Source: Engraulis encrasicolus
Taxonomy: Eukaryota > Chordata > Actinopteri > Clupeiformes > Engraulidae
DNA length: 64,000 nucleotides
Assembly (NCBI RefSeq): GCF_034702125.1
Contig: NC_085873.1
Coordinates: 53,071,876-53,135,875, forward strand
Direction: 5' to 3'
The notes under the pieces are model-generated. The model saw only the letters and a program-made list of their open reading frames with translations, was not told where the DNA came from and searched no databases. The position numbers and the translations under genes are program-made. Of the stretch, positions 46,370-56,388 are shown in pieces (positions within the stretch are counted from its first letter, which is position 1; every line of letters begins with the position of its first letter).

Positions 46370-47840
46370 TCACAGAATTGAGTACACCCCTCACATTTCG
46401 GCACTTTGACACAATATGAAGTTTTATAACCTTTAAAACTTATTGCTCTGTCAAAATCCTGCCATTAACATTCATTACATCCTCTCAACAAATGTAAATG
46501 CATAGTCGTGATCTGCTTCAGTAGGCACAATAGATGTTGACATGCATGTTTCTTTGGTGGACTTACTGTAAGGGTACACTGTGTAGGGTGGTGGTCATAG
46601 TTGGTATTGAAACTACGCTGCTCATTTGAACTGTGCTGTCTGTTGTCAATTTTTTTTAATGAATATTTACAAAGTAATACACTATGTACTAGTATGGCCA
46701 AAGTACAGTAAGTTTTGCAGCTAAAAATGCCTATTTCTGGGAATTCAAAACGGCGGACCATGAAGAAGATCCCCCTTTTCATGTATGAAAAGTGCAATTT
46801 ATGCAGTCATAATGAATATTGTTAGATTTTGATGGTGGTGGTAAGTATTTGTTAAAAAGGTAACATTTGTGAATGGGCAGTATTGCGGCTACCAGATCCA
46901 GCTAGGTTCAGCGCCGCTGTGGGCTAAGCAGGGGGAATCAAACTTGTTTACGCGCACTCAAAGATGTAATGTTTGATTCCCCCTGCTTAGCCCACAGCGG
47001 CGCTGAACCTAGTTGGATCTGGTAGCCGCAATATAAGTAGGCTACGCAAAAGGATGGCCTTCCCCCATGCTCACCCCACACCAAACTGAACTATAGCGCA
47101 GGTGCCAGGTGGGCACTAATTAAAGGGCCTCCAATTACGCACCGCATATGCCCAGCGCCACACCCATGTCCACAGTGACCAATAAACAAAAACAAATGAA
47201 AGTAAACCAATCCCCATAAAGATGATACCAAAATGAAAACAAAAAATAAAGAAAGTAATTATGGCTCCTACAGGCAGTATGAATTCTGGAAATGAACTAC
47301 TAAAAAAATACACAGTGCACCTTTAAGCCTCCCATTGTGTGCATCCAAAAAGCCCCGAACCATGTCAGTTTCATTACAATGCTTGACTGTAAACATGGGA
47401 CTCTTTGTGCTACTCACTTGGTTATCACCACACATACTTGACGCCTCATCAGCGACACAGACTAAGAATATGGGAGCCATGTTGTGTTCTCGTGAACAAA
47501 TTCTCATGTTTAGGCGATGTCGAGCATATGTCACAGTACTACAAAAGTGCTTAGTCAATCAAATGGTTTGGGTCTTCATGAATGCTGTCAACATTGGGAT
47601 ATTTAAGTTCCCCAAAGAAACATGCACATCAGCATGTACTGTGGCAACATGTTGTCACAGCTGTATCTATGCATTTTACATGGGGCTGTACTCACTTTGT
47701 TGACAGAGGATGCGACCTTAATGGCTGAGTGAATACTACATTGAAACTGTTATACAAGCTGTACACTGACAACTTTTCATTGTGTCAAAGTGAAATTTCT
47801 TTAATGTTGTCCCAAGAAAAGATATTCTTAAAGATCTGCA
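46370..47840. mobile_element. Degraded Tc1/mariner-like element (tentative)
   Basis: The left end ACAGCACATCACAGAATTGA, then GTACACCCCTCACATTTCGG, resembles the fish mariner end consensus with ...GTGAGTACACCCCTCACATTT. At 47677-47835 the sequence TGGGGCTGTACTCACTTTGT, TTAATGGCTG, ACTGTTATACAAGCTGTACA and GTGTCAAAGTGAAATTTCTT matches the other subterminal half as I remember it. The transposase region is not recognisable. Endpoints are approximate. Confidence 0.35.
46881..47033. mobile_element. Foldback element / near-perfect 63-bp-armed hairpin
   Basis: The left arm 46881-46943 (TATTGCGGCTACCAGATCCA...GGGGGAATCAAAC) and right arm 46971-47033 are inverted copies with one mismatch (AGCTAGG versus AACTAGG when compared in the same sense). 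They are separated by a 27-base loop rich in CGCG (46944-46970). TA dinucleotides flank the TTGCGGCTACC ends, which fits a TA-duplicating Tc1/mariner-class MITE. As RNA either strand would fold into a long stem. Confidence 0.85.
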
Positions 47841-47993
47841 GGAGAAAGTTGTGTGCTGTCAAGGACCAAAGGGGTTGAGGACAATTTGGTGTTCGAGTAT
47901 AGAATTGATTGGCTGCCTTTATTTGACCACCTCTGTGACTCAGGATCAGAAACCTGATCCCTGTCATGTGAAAAGGGTTTGGCCTACATCTAC

Positions 47994-48204
47994 TAGAGGT
48001 GCTCCGATCACCATTTTTTGGGTCCGATCACCGATACCGATCACCAAAAATCTTTATCTGCCGATTACCGATCATTGCCGATCACAAAAATGATTTCCTA
48101 TTTTTTTAATAGCCTATTAATTATCCTTATTGAATACCATTTCTGCCCATAAACCAATCAATCTTAATTTGCACATGTCTATTATTAGGCTATTATTATT
48201 ATTA

Positions 48205-48253
<49 letters not shown>

Positions 48254-49002
48254 CTTTCAGACTAGTGTTGGTAATACAGTCTACAGTATTAATCAATGTA
48301 TAAGTTATTGCATAGAATAACTAAACTATTAAAGATTGAATTGAAACTGAAACATTACATCAAATAGTCTTCCACATACGAGAAAAAAACAACCTGTCGC
48401 TTTAAATGAGCAGCCTCGTGAGGAGAGCCCCTCCCCTCTCTGTCACCGTCCACAGTTGCAGTGCTCCACTACCGTTCTGAATCTCTCTCTCAAGTTTTAA
48501 CCACATCTGTCGCCGTTTGGTGTTTCAGCGACTATCAAACTAATCGACTGACTGCCAATTACAACTTTGAAAACAATAATTGACATGTTTGTGCTGACAA
48601 CGTGAAGTTGTCGCGTGCTGACCAAGGCAACTACACAGGTTATAACGTAACATGGCTCACTGGCGAGTACTCAATCGCAAATTACATTGTCACTCAGGTA
48701 AACGGCGCATGGATCGGAAAATCAGATCATTGTTGATGCAGATATGGTTATGAATGGTGGAAATGAAGGGGGGAATGGCGAAAAGTTATAGACAAGCAAA
48801 GATGCCTTCTTTTGGTGCAGTTGCAGCTGTGCAGAGCCAGCGCCTACATGCAGCGCCAGGTGTAAAGGCAAATGGTTGCGTGAGGAATTTAATATCTCTC
48901 GATCGGTTTTTTGATCGGCATGTTTTTCCGATCACCGATCAGGCTATTTTTGGCCATTATCGGCCGGTCATGATCGGCAGCCGAGCAATCGGAGCACCTC
49001 TA
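47994..49002. mobile_element. hAT non-autonomous element (TAGAGGTGCTCCGAT ends)
   Basis: The left TIR TAGAGGTGCTCCGATCACC and right TIR TAGAGGTGCTCCGATTGCTC (reverse complement) bound about 1 kb. Subterminal regions are dense in CCGATCACCGAT / ATCGGCCGGTCATGATCGGC motifs, as in hAT elements with transposase-binding repeats. A (TTA)n run lies at 48192-48254. A short open frame at 48754-49083 may be a scrap of transposase 5' coding, not recognisable. The 8-bp target duplication is not clean (ACATCTAC left, CTACATAC right). Confidence 0.75.
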
Positions 49003-49492
49003 CTACATACGTATATCCATTCTAGAGATGACTGCATTCCCACATTAGAATTACACCTGAAGAGGTCCAGAGAGCTTTTGTGATTAAATGTCTTTAATAT
49101 CCAAAAACTCTTAACTACTTGTTTGCATAAATTACCTTTTCTGCAATTTCATTTAGAAGCCTTGAATGTAAGGTATTGTATTTGCATATGATAAAATGTA
49201 TTTAGCTGTGTATAGAATTAGAATTCGCTTTGATGCCCTGTTTAGTGGCCTTCAGTTGGAAGTACAAGCTAATGTTACTAAGTGTTCCAAAGAGTATAGT
49301 TGCAAACGACAACTTGAATAAAAAAAGACTTCAGTTTGGGACTGGAAGATGCCTCACTTCACATCCGAGTCATTTTAAAGCTCCAAATAGAAGTTGATTT
49401 GCTTACTACTAAACCAAGTTTTCTGACATGATCTGAGTAAATAACAATATTCACTGACATGCAACATGTATATTTTGTATCTATGTGCTCAG
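49003..49492. other. Unique AT-rich stretch upstream of a gene fragment
   Basis: No upstream exon of the following fragment could be recognised here. Confidence 0.4.
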
Positions 49493-50943
49493 GTGACGGC
49501 GATAGCCGAACAAAGGAGCAGAGTGGCCTTGGAGGGATTGCCCCTCTTCCTAAAGGAGGACCCTTCCAATCTTTTCAAGGCCTGTCTGGTAATTACTAAT
49601 TTACTCTCTGATACTCCCAAAAGTGCATGTATTTTCGTCCTCTACTTGACTCCCATCTTTTCACTTGGCTCTCTCCAACAGCTAAAGTAAGAGAACAACA
49701 AACCAACACAAAACTATTGGAGCAGAAACATGCAAATCCAAGATTCACTATTCCTTTTAATGGTCCCGGATGACATTTGTCTTGGACATACATACAAATC
49801 AGTGCCTTTGTATAGCTCATTTTGCAGGGGACCCCTTATTCCGTACCCCCTTACACAGTAGTGATGCTGCTGCTGGGTGCTAAACCCTCTTATGCCCCCT
49901 CTGGCATGTCTTCTGGTATCTTCACCATACTCGATATAATGGTGGGAGGAGTGGCAAACCTTATTGCCACAGCTCATATTGATGTACCATCTTTGAGCTT
50001 TGAGCAAGTGACTTCAGTTGTTGATGGACACCGTCCTATGGTTTGTCCACAAATGAACACTGACAAAATGCAAATGTGACTACATCAGTCAAAAAGACAA
50101 ATTTGCAGATTTGTAGGGGGTGGCATGGAAATTGCCTGCTGTTTCCACCTTTTGCCAGTTGAACTTGCACAACACTAGTTAAAATGGATTTACAATTAGT
50201 GTTGCATCCTACATGAACAGTTCTGTGACTGATTTATGATTTCAGACATGCGCGTGAGTAGCTTGGAATAGTTTCAGTGTTCCCTTTTTTGGCAGTGGTT
50301 GTCTTCTGCCCCTTTTTTGTCTTCTCATGAACGTGTCCCTGTTCTCTATACATCTGTCTGGCCTCCTTCTCTTCCTCAGGTCCCTCATTTGATGGGAATA
50401 GACAATTGTATTATGTGAAAAGTAAAACAATATTTATTGTTCCTACAGCATGTGATTGCACATGCAGTTGTGTTCAAGATATGTGCTTTAACAACATTGA
50501 CTTGGAGTTGCATTAAGTTGTGTTGGTGTTCCTTTTAGTTTTATTATTTTATTGTATTATTCTTTATTGTATTATTTATTATAGTGTGTTTCATTCAGAC
50601 ATTCAGTATTGTCTTTTCTGTTTGTACACGCAGGACACAGATGAAGAGCAAGATTACACACATCAAAGGTGTAAAGATTGGGATCATGATGATGTATGAA
50701 GATGCCGTCTGCGCCGTCGCGTCATTACCTGCAGTCAGCAATATCTGCATCATCTTGGAAGAGAGCGTGATCATCCAGGACATTAAGGACCTTCCCTCTG
50801 CAACTGCTTACTTATTTGGCCTGCTCTACTGTATCAACATGGAGTACCCCACGACATTGAGATACAGCTTTAACGTGATGCAGAAGCTCTTCCTCGTCAT
50901 GGGGGCCAACTGCCTCTGCACGAGTGCAGTCCCTCCGGACTAA
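49493..50943 (+). pseudogene. Decayed 3' end of a fish SAMD3-like multicopy gene
   Basis: Exon A (49493-49588, after acceptor CTCAG, before donor GTAATT) encodes 32 residues ending EGLPLFLKEDPSNLFKACL. Exon B (about 50634-50943, after acceptor CACGCAG) encodes KGVKIGIMMMYEDAV, ICIILEESVIIQDIKDLPSA and TAYLFGLLYCINMEYPTTLR with stop TAA. The series ALP.(F/Y)L.ED....FK.C, KG.K.GI, ILE...V.QDI.DL, LFGL.Y..N.EYP is the carboxy end of an abundant uncharacterised fish family often annotated SAMD3-like. Direct splicing gives ...ACL|DTDEEQDY, as expected for the family, but that frame stops within 21 codons. The homologous frame is +1. Either there is a frameshift, or splicing uses the AG seven bases later (50639-50640), starting at ATG 50641. 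No promoter-proximal exons are seen. Confidence 0.5.
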
Positions 50944-51221
50944 AATACAGACTTGTCTTCGTTAAGGTGCCAAGTCCATCTCTCATTCTCACTCTGGTTC
51001 TCATGCTCTCGCTCTCATACTAATACGCTCTCTCTCTCACATGCATACACACACCTCGCACCTTTTCAAGCATTACTTTAAGTTGGTTAATTCAACATGT
51101 TCTGTGTCTACAGCGCCACAGCCTTAACCAAACCTTGGCTGTTCAATTGTCTTGTTTATTGGGTAGCAGTAACACCAGTAGAGCAAGCGCATCGGGTCCC
51201 TGTACCTCTGTGTGATCAGTG

Positions 51222-51225
<4 letters not shown>
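50944..51225. other. Short unique spacer
   Basis: Sequence after the gene fragment, with CTCTCGCTCTC patches. Nothing else seen. Confidence 0.4.

Positions 51226-51266
<41 letters not shown>
51226..51266. repeat. (CT)n microsatellite
   Basis: Pure CT run of about 40 bp followed by a short CACACA-spaced stretch. Confidence 0.92.
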
Positions 51267-51269
<3 letters not shown>

Positions 51270-51445
51270 CTTGCATATGCGCATACAAGTACATGCACAC
51301 AGTCACACACACATGCACACAGTCATACTCAGGCTACTCCTACATGTTTGGTAACACCCAGGGTAAAAAAAAACAACCCACACATATTGTACTGTATCAC
51401 AGACATCCACTTTGCATCTGTCCATCCTACATAGACTCAATGTCT

Positions 51446-51559
51446 GGATCTCAAATGGTGCACTTGTGCACTTCGCGCACTATGTTTCAGTGCGTAACTA
51501 ATACGGCATGCACACTGAAACATGAACACTAAAGTGCACAAGTGCACCATTTGAGATTC
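51446..51559. mobile_element. Small foldback element, ~47-bp arms
   Basis: The left arm ATCTCAAATGGTGCACTTGT, then GCACTTCGCGCACTATGTTTCAGTG (51448-51494), is inverted at 51511-51557 with scattered mismatches. The spacer is about 16 bp. Outer ends read (A)ATCTCAAATGG. A clear target duplication was not identified. Confidence 0.7.
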
Positions 51560-51600
51560 AGCCTATGTCTTTCACACTCGCACACACATGCACAAACGAA

Positions 51601-51604
<4 letters not shown>

Positions 51605-51675
<71 letters not shown>
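51605..51675. repeat. (CT)n microsatellite
   Basis: About 70 bp pure CT. Confidence 0.94.
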
Positions 51676-51678
<3 letters not shown>

Positions 51679-51937
51679 CCTCCAAGTTGTGTGTGGTCAT
51701 TTAGCCTGCATTTGGTCTGGATTTGCTTGTGCTTTGCATCTGACAGGATTTTTTTTTTATTGAGATTTTTTTTTATTCGCGATTTTATATTCACAATTTA
51801 GTTACATGTTCCAAACAGCTGTTTTGACACAAATGCTTGGTTTATAAGCAGTGCTTCTCTAACCTAGGTGCATATTAGTTCTTGTTAATGAGTAGTAGGC
51901 TTCATTACCAGCTTTATAAGGAACTTATTGTGATCTG

Positions 51938-51982
51938 TCTGTCTGTCTCTCTATCTGTCTCTCTCTCACACACACACACACT

Positions 51983-52047
<65 letters not shown>

Positions 52048-52051
52048 TAAT

Positions 52052-52087
<36 letters not shown>

Positions 52088-52088
52088 T

Positions 52089-52139
<51 letters not shown>

Positions 52140-52248
52140 ACACACACTCTGCTTCTCTTTCACACACACACACACATTCTCTGCCTCTCTATCTCGCTCG
52201 CTCTCTGCCTCACTCTCTCTCCCTCTACTCCCTCTCCCTCTCCTCTCC

Positions 52249-52283
<35 letters not shown>

Positions 52284-52345
52284 TAATTCTCTCTTTCACT
52301 CTCTCTCACTCTCTCTCTCACACACACATACACACACTAATTCTC
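51938..52345. repeat. Higher-order (CT)n(CA)nCTAATT array
   Basis: Repeats of the composite module (CT)n-(CA)n-CTAATT. The junction CACACACACTAATTCTCTCT recurs at about 52046, 52085, 52280 and 52336. The CT and CA lengths vary per module. Confidence 0.88.
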
Positions 52346-52810
52346 TTTACACTGTCAATCAGGTAATTGAAAAGTCTGGTAATGAATTAAAATCAATTGC
52401 ATGCACCATGTTGAATTCTCCAGTCCAATAAAGGCACAATATTTCAAAATGTGGTATTTGTCTGTATTAAGTATATTATTGCAGTATTACAATTGCATTA
52501 AGTCAAAGAAAATGTTATGGTACCTGCCTGATGTTACATAATGTTAAAGCACTTGACTTTACATTTAAAACTCTCACAGTTTGCAGAGCATCTTCTCACA
52601 CTTTGGCAGTCATCATACTTTCTGTAGATGTGGAATTATCTGTCATATTACTATAATACACAGGTATTTGCTCAATGGTCCTCAAAATGTACCCAGTGTG
52701 TAGTTATTTATCAGTTTATGTATGAGAAGTGACTTATGCAAATTTAAAATACAGATTAGTACATGATATTTGAAGTAAGTTTATAAAAAGACATTTTGAT
52801 TTTAATTGAA
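52346..52810. other. Unique AT-rich stretch, no gene seen
   Basis: AT-rich, non-repetitive. Confidence 0.45.
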
Positions 52811-53020
52811 TAAACAAGTTTTGTCCACTTGTTGGACGTACTTGAATAAATCTTTAAATACATTTCTTGATTTAATTGATCAAGCAAGTTCTGTCCACTT
52901 GTTGTCCTTACTTAGAAAAGCCATTAAATACATTTCTTTATTTAATGGATAAAGCAAGTTCTGTCCACTTGTTGGCCTTACTTGGAAAAGCAATTGAATA
53001 CATTTCTTGATTTCTTAGTT
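52811..53020. repeat. 70-bp tandem repeat, three copies
   Basis: CAAGTT(C/T)TGTCCACTTGTTG recurs at 52815, 52885 and 52955, an exact 70-base period, with AATACATTTCTTGATTT in each unit. The following CTCAAAAAATCCCTTG...TTTTTTTGCAGTG to 53097 looks like the end of a dispersed element. Confidence 0.9.
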
Positions 53021-53099
53021 GAGTTTACTCAAAAAATCCCTTGTTATAGGTTGCGTTGTTTTATCAAGTAAATTGAGCAAGTAATTTTTTTGCAGTGCA

Positions 53100-53531
53100 G
53101 CTGTCAATCGTGAGTCTCGCATCGTGCAGTGTACATGGGGTAACGACAAGAGATTTCGCCTCACGATCGTGCAATCACAGGGTCGCAAGAAAATCAAAAC
53201 GGTTTGAAATTCTGGTCGTGGCTCGTGCGTAAATCGCAGTTAAAGCAGTGCTATGACCCGATTTGACCCAAATTAATAGGGCTGTGCGATTCGCTGTTGA
53301 GCGCGACCTCATCTCCACCTCAGGTGCGCATGTTCCCTCCTCTGCAGACCGGGGAAACATGCCTGTCGCGTCGCACAGTGGAAGCATTTGGCTCGCATCT
53401 GACTGTCGGCTCGTATAGTGTGACGACGTGAGTTGTGAGATGTGAACTTTTAAAGAGTGAAATTCCATCGTGCAGTATGAGCAGAAGCTCAAGACCCACG
53501 AGTGAAAATATCGCACAGGGTATGCCCGGCT
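53100..53531. mobile_element. PIF/Harbinger MITE, third copy (left end missing)
   Basis: Same family as 55849-56388 but in the opposite orientation. Starts inside the element (TCAATCGTGAGTCTCGCATC) and ends with the intact TIR ...TATCGCACAGGGTATGCCCGGCT, then TTA (53532-53534). Confidence 0.82.
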
Positions 53532-53537
53532 TTAGGT

Positions 53538-53774
53538 GCTGTTTCTATGTAGCAGGATATTTTTTTATCCTAATAAGGTGCAAACGCAACATGTTGATAA
53601 AAATAAATCCGCCATTGTAACAAATGTGTTTCAACCCCCTAAGGATATTTTTAAAGCCTGCTTTTTTATATCTGGATTTTAAATAACTGCTACGTGGAAA
53701 CGGAGGGCCAAAACCAATGCAACCAGGAGAAAAAAATATCCACATATTAGAATATCCTGCTACGTGGAAACAGC
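53538..53774. mobile_element. MITE with GCTGTTTC(C/T)A(C/T)GTAGCAGGATAT ends
   Basis: 237 bp. The left end GCTGTTTCTATGTAGCAGGA is mirrored by TCCTGCTACGTGGAAACAGC on the right. An internal third copy of the GCTACGTGGAAAC word is at about 53690. It begins three bases after the TTA of the preceding Harbinger MITE. The superfamily is unknown and there is no ORF. Confidence 0.72.
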
Positions 53775-54087
53775 TCCTTACTGGATTGCAGTTTGTTTTT
53801 GGGAGTCGATACATACATTGTTTCTGAGCAAATATGTCAGCCTAATGGGATGTGTGGATTTTATCTTGAATTGCAGTGTTTTAATGGTGTGTTTCCATAG
53901 AATGTTAAGTTTTCTGTTTTTATATTGCATGTTGGATGGTTTGATGTTGCTGTCATTTTATTTTGATTGCTTTGTTTTTACTGAGTGCACTTAATTGACT
54001 GCTGTCCCTTGCACTGCTCATTGGCTGCCCTCTAAAGGCATTTGATTGCTTTGAGTTGGACACCTGACTAGGTCATTATTACCTCAA

Positions 54088-54127
54088 CCAATCAGTGACC
54101 TCGGACAATTATGGGCAAGAGTATAAA
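54088..54127 (+). promoter_or_regulatory. CCAAT and TATA boxes, possible LTR-type or cryptic promoter
   Basis: CCAAT at 54088-54092 and TATAAA at 54122-54127, about 30 bp apart. They are followed by repeat-related sequence (TCAGAGCGGAGACAGCAGCA at 54161) that occurs again at 55185. It may be the U3/R boundary of an unrecognised solo LTR. No transcript evidence. Confidence 0.35.
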
Positions 54128-54160
54128 GGAGAATCCTCGATCCTGGCACTTGGCGGGGGG

Positions 54161-54528
54161 TCAGAGCGGAGACAGCAGCAGGCTTGGAGAGGAGAGGAGA
54201 GGAGAGGAGAGGAGAGGTGCTGGTGGGAGAAGGAAGGAAGGAAGGAAGGAGGGAGGGAGAGAAAGAGAGAGATGTTGGAAATATACACTTTTAGTAGAAT
54301 GGCTGTGTAAAATGTTTTTTGTGCATTTTTATGTTTTACAGGCATGACGTCACGTGCGTCATCAGAATCTTCAGTTTGAGTTTGAATGTTGGAATGTCAA
54401 TTAAGTTTACCGCTCTTCTTACGTTGGTCTTTGTACAGTGCAGATGTGTTTTAAGTAAAGGGCTTCTCGTCAACTAAAAATCTCCACATGACTCATCTCT
54501 CATCATTCATCTACATTTAAAAACCAAT

Positions 54529-54564
<36 letters not shown>

Positions 54565-54666
54565 ACAACGAACGAACAAACCGAACCGAACCTGAGACGG
54601 CCAATGCCACAGCCCTTTCTCAAAGGAACGCGAGAAACCCCTTTGTGTATACTCCTCATTCTAACC
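54161..54666. repeat. Composite repeat segment, first set of blocks
   Basis: Block Q (TCAGAGCGGAGACAGCAGCA + GGCTTGGAGAGG, then GGTGCTGGTGGGA) at 54161-54240, with a local (GGAGA)n and (GGAA)n expansion. Block R (ACAAACCGAACCGAACCTGA...CTTTCTCAAAGGAACGCGAG) at about 54560-54666. Both blocks recur at 55185-55245 and 55262-55375, there adjacent to each other. Confidence 0.75.
54345..54356. promoter_or_regulatory. Perfect CRE (TGACGTCA) overlapping an E-box (CACGTG)
   Basis: TGACGTCA at 54345-54352 and CACGTG at 54351-54356 share two bases. Both are full palindromic consensus sites (CREB/ATF and bHLH). Lies 220 bp downstream of the TATA box at 54122. Functional role unknown. Confidence 0.4.
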
Positions 54667-54858
54667 ATTTGGCCGAATAATACGCTTTGAATTCCATGGA
54701 AAATCATGGAAAAAAAGGGTACCCAAAACAAGATCAAACACTGTAGCATTAGGTCTATAAAGGGATGTACACTTTCATGCACAGACTGATTCAGCATTTA
54801 GCCTACAAGTTAAAACATTTGTTAGTATTATTCTGTTCCCTGTATCTTGTTGTTTTTC
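54665..54858. repeat. Block P, first copy
   Basis: CCATTTGGCCGAATAATACG...AAGATCAAACACTGTAGCAT...CAGACTGATTCAGCATTTAG...CCTGTATCTTGTTGT. The same block with about 90% visual identity is at 56825-57003. Confidence 0.8.
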
Positions 54859-54860
54859 TG

Positions 54861-55095
54861 GGTCAAAGACGTCCAAAAAGGAATTGTCATTCAGTGTAAC
54901 GAATACCTTCTGCTGACTGTAACTGTAAGAAACATGACTCTTTATTTTATTTTTTTCCAGTGAATTCATGAAAGCCTCGGCTGTCATCCATTCACTTGAA
55001 ACAATTTAAAAATCATGTTTTTTTTTTTTTTACAATTAGTCAGCAGAAGGTATCCGTTACACTGAATGACAGTTCCTTTTTGGACGTCTTTGACC
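54861..55095. repeat. Inverted repeat, ~80-bp arms
   Basis: The left arm 54861-54937 (GGTCAAAGACGTCCAAAAAG...CTTCTGCTGACTG) is inverted at 55013-55095 (CAGCAGAAGGTATCCGTTAC...GACGTCTTTGACC). The spacer is 75 bp. The right arm has an added poly(T) of about 14. Confidence 0.85.
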
Positions 55096-55097
55096 CT

Positions 55098-55375
55098 TCT
55101 GCATTCAGTATTCACCGCTGTAATGTAGATTTAGATTCAATTTCCCATTGGGATATTTGTTTTCACATCAGACAGTCAGTTCCATCAGAGCGGAGACAGC
55201 AGCAGGCTTGGAGAGGAGCGGTGCTGGTGGGAAGGCGAAGGAAGGAAAGAAAGAAAGAGAGAGAGAGAACGAACGGACAAACCGAACTGAACCTGAGACG
55301 GCCGAGTCGACGCCACAGCCCTTTCTCAAAGGAACGCGAGAAGCCCCTTTGAGTATACTCCTCATTCTAACCATG
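55098..55375. repeat. Blocks S, Q and R, contiguous
   Basis: S (CTGCATTCAGTATTCACCGC...CAGACAGTCAGTTCCATCAG), Q (TCAGAGCGGAGACAGCAGCA, 55185) and R (to about 55375). S recurs at 57006-57130 and its tail at 57295-57340. Confidence 0.75.
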
Positions 55376-55602
55376 TCTATGCTGACGTGACCCCCCTGCC
55401 TTATAGCCCGAACCACACAGCCTTTGTTGGTGACTGTGACGGTAGGATTCAAAGTTGGATTTGGCGCCGAGCCACGCTCACAACCAGCTACGAAGTTAAC
55501 GTAAGAATCCTGCCTGTAATTCGCTCTTTGTCTGGTGCTTGACAGCATCTAGTACAGATACAGATACTGACGCTTGTTCTTGTTGTTGAGGTGTGCTGGA
55601 CC

Positions 55603-55801
55603 CAGGGTTGCCAGATGAGGCCGATGATTTCCAGCCCAAAAAATGCCCAAAACCCGCCTAGAAGCACAAAATCCCTCCCAATTTTATTGATTTCTATGGA
55701 AAAAAAATGAGCAGGTTTTTCTGCTAAATGCCATTTGTAACCGCACACGGCCATCCTAAGCAACCCAATTGGGCGGGAAACAGTCCAATCTTGCAACACT
55801 G
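55603..55801. mobile_element. hAT-type MITE (CAGGGTTGCCAGAT ends), 199 bp
   Basis: The left end CAGGGTTGCCAGATGAGG pairs with the right end CAGTGTTGCAAGATTGGA (reverse complement). The flanks GCTGGACC (55595-55602) and GCTAGACC (55802-55809) match 7 of 8 bases. Interior contains AGCCCAAAAAATGCCC. Confidence 0.78.
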
Positions 55802-55848
55802 GCTAGACCTGGAGTGGACCCACAGGACTTCACCGGGGGCCCCCCTTA

Positions 55849-56388
55849 AGCCGGGCATACACTGTGCGATATTTTCACTCGTGGGTCTTAAGCTTCTGCT
55901 CACACTGCACGATGGAATTTCACTGTTTAAAAGTTCACAATTCACGACTCACGTCCTCACACTATACGAGCCGACAGTCGGATGCGAGCGAAATGCTTCC
56001 ACCGTACGACGCGACAGGCATGTTTCCCCGGTCTGCAGAGGAGGTAACATGCGCACCTGAGGTGGAGATGAGGTCGCGCTCAACAGCGAATCGCACGGCC
56101 CTATTTATTTGTACATGTGAAGTGTCAAATCGGGTCGTAGCACTGCTTTAACTGTGCGATTTACGCACGAGCCACGACCAGAATTTCAAACCGTTTTGAT
56201 TTTCTTGCGACCCTGCGATTGCACGACCGTGAGGCGAAATCGCTTGTCCTTACCCCATGTACACTGCACGATGAGAGACTCACGATTGACCTGCGATTGA
56301 GCAAGAAATCGGCCCGACTCTCAAAAAGTCGTGCGAGTGTCAAATCGGGGCAAAATCGGGGCAAAAGTCGCACAGTGTAAGCCCAGCT
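55849..56388. mobile_element. Full-length PIF/Harbinger MITE, 540 bp, TTA duplication
   Basis: The reference copy in this window. Left TIR AGCCGGGCATACACTGTGCG; right TIR in reverse complement AGCTGGGCTTACACTGTGCG. Flanked by TTA at 55846-55848 and 56389-56391, the three-base duplication expected of PIF/Harbinger. CpG-rich interior, no ORF of note. Related copies lie at 36891, 37546 and 53100. Confidence 0.88.

Noticed and set aside
46465..46797. 110-codon minus-strand ORF in the mariner-like relic as a transposase
   Set aside because: No helix-turn-helix or DDE/D motif is visible. Probably a chance frame.
48754..49083. ORF inside the hAT element as a transposase
   Set aside because: Too short and without BED finger or hATC dimerisation motifs. 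At best an unrecognisable scrap.
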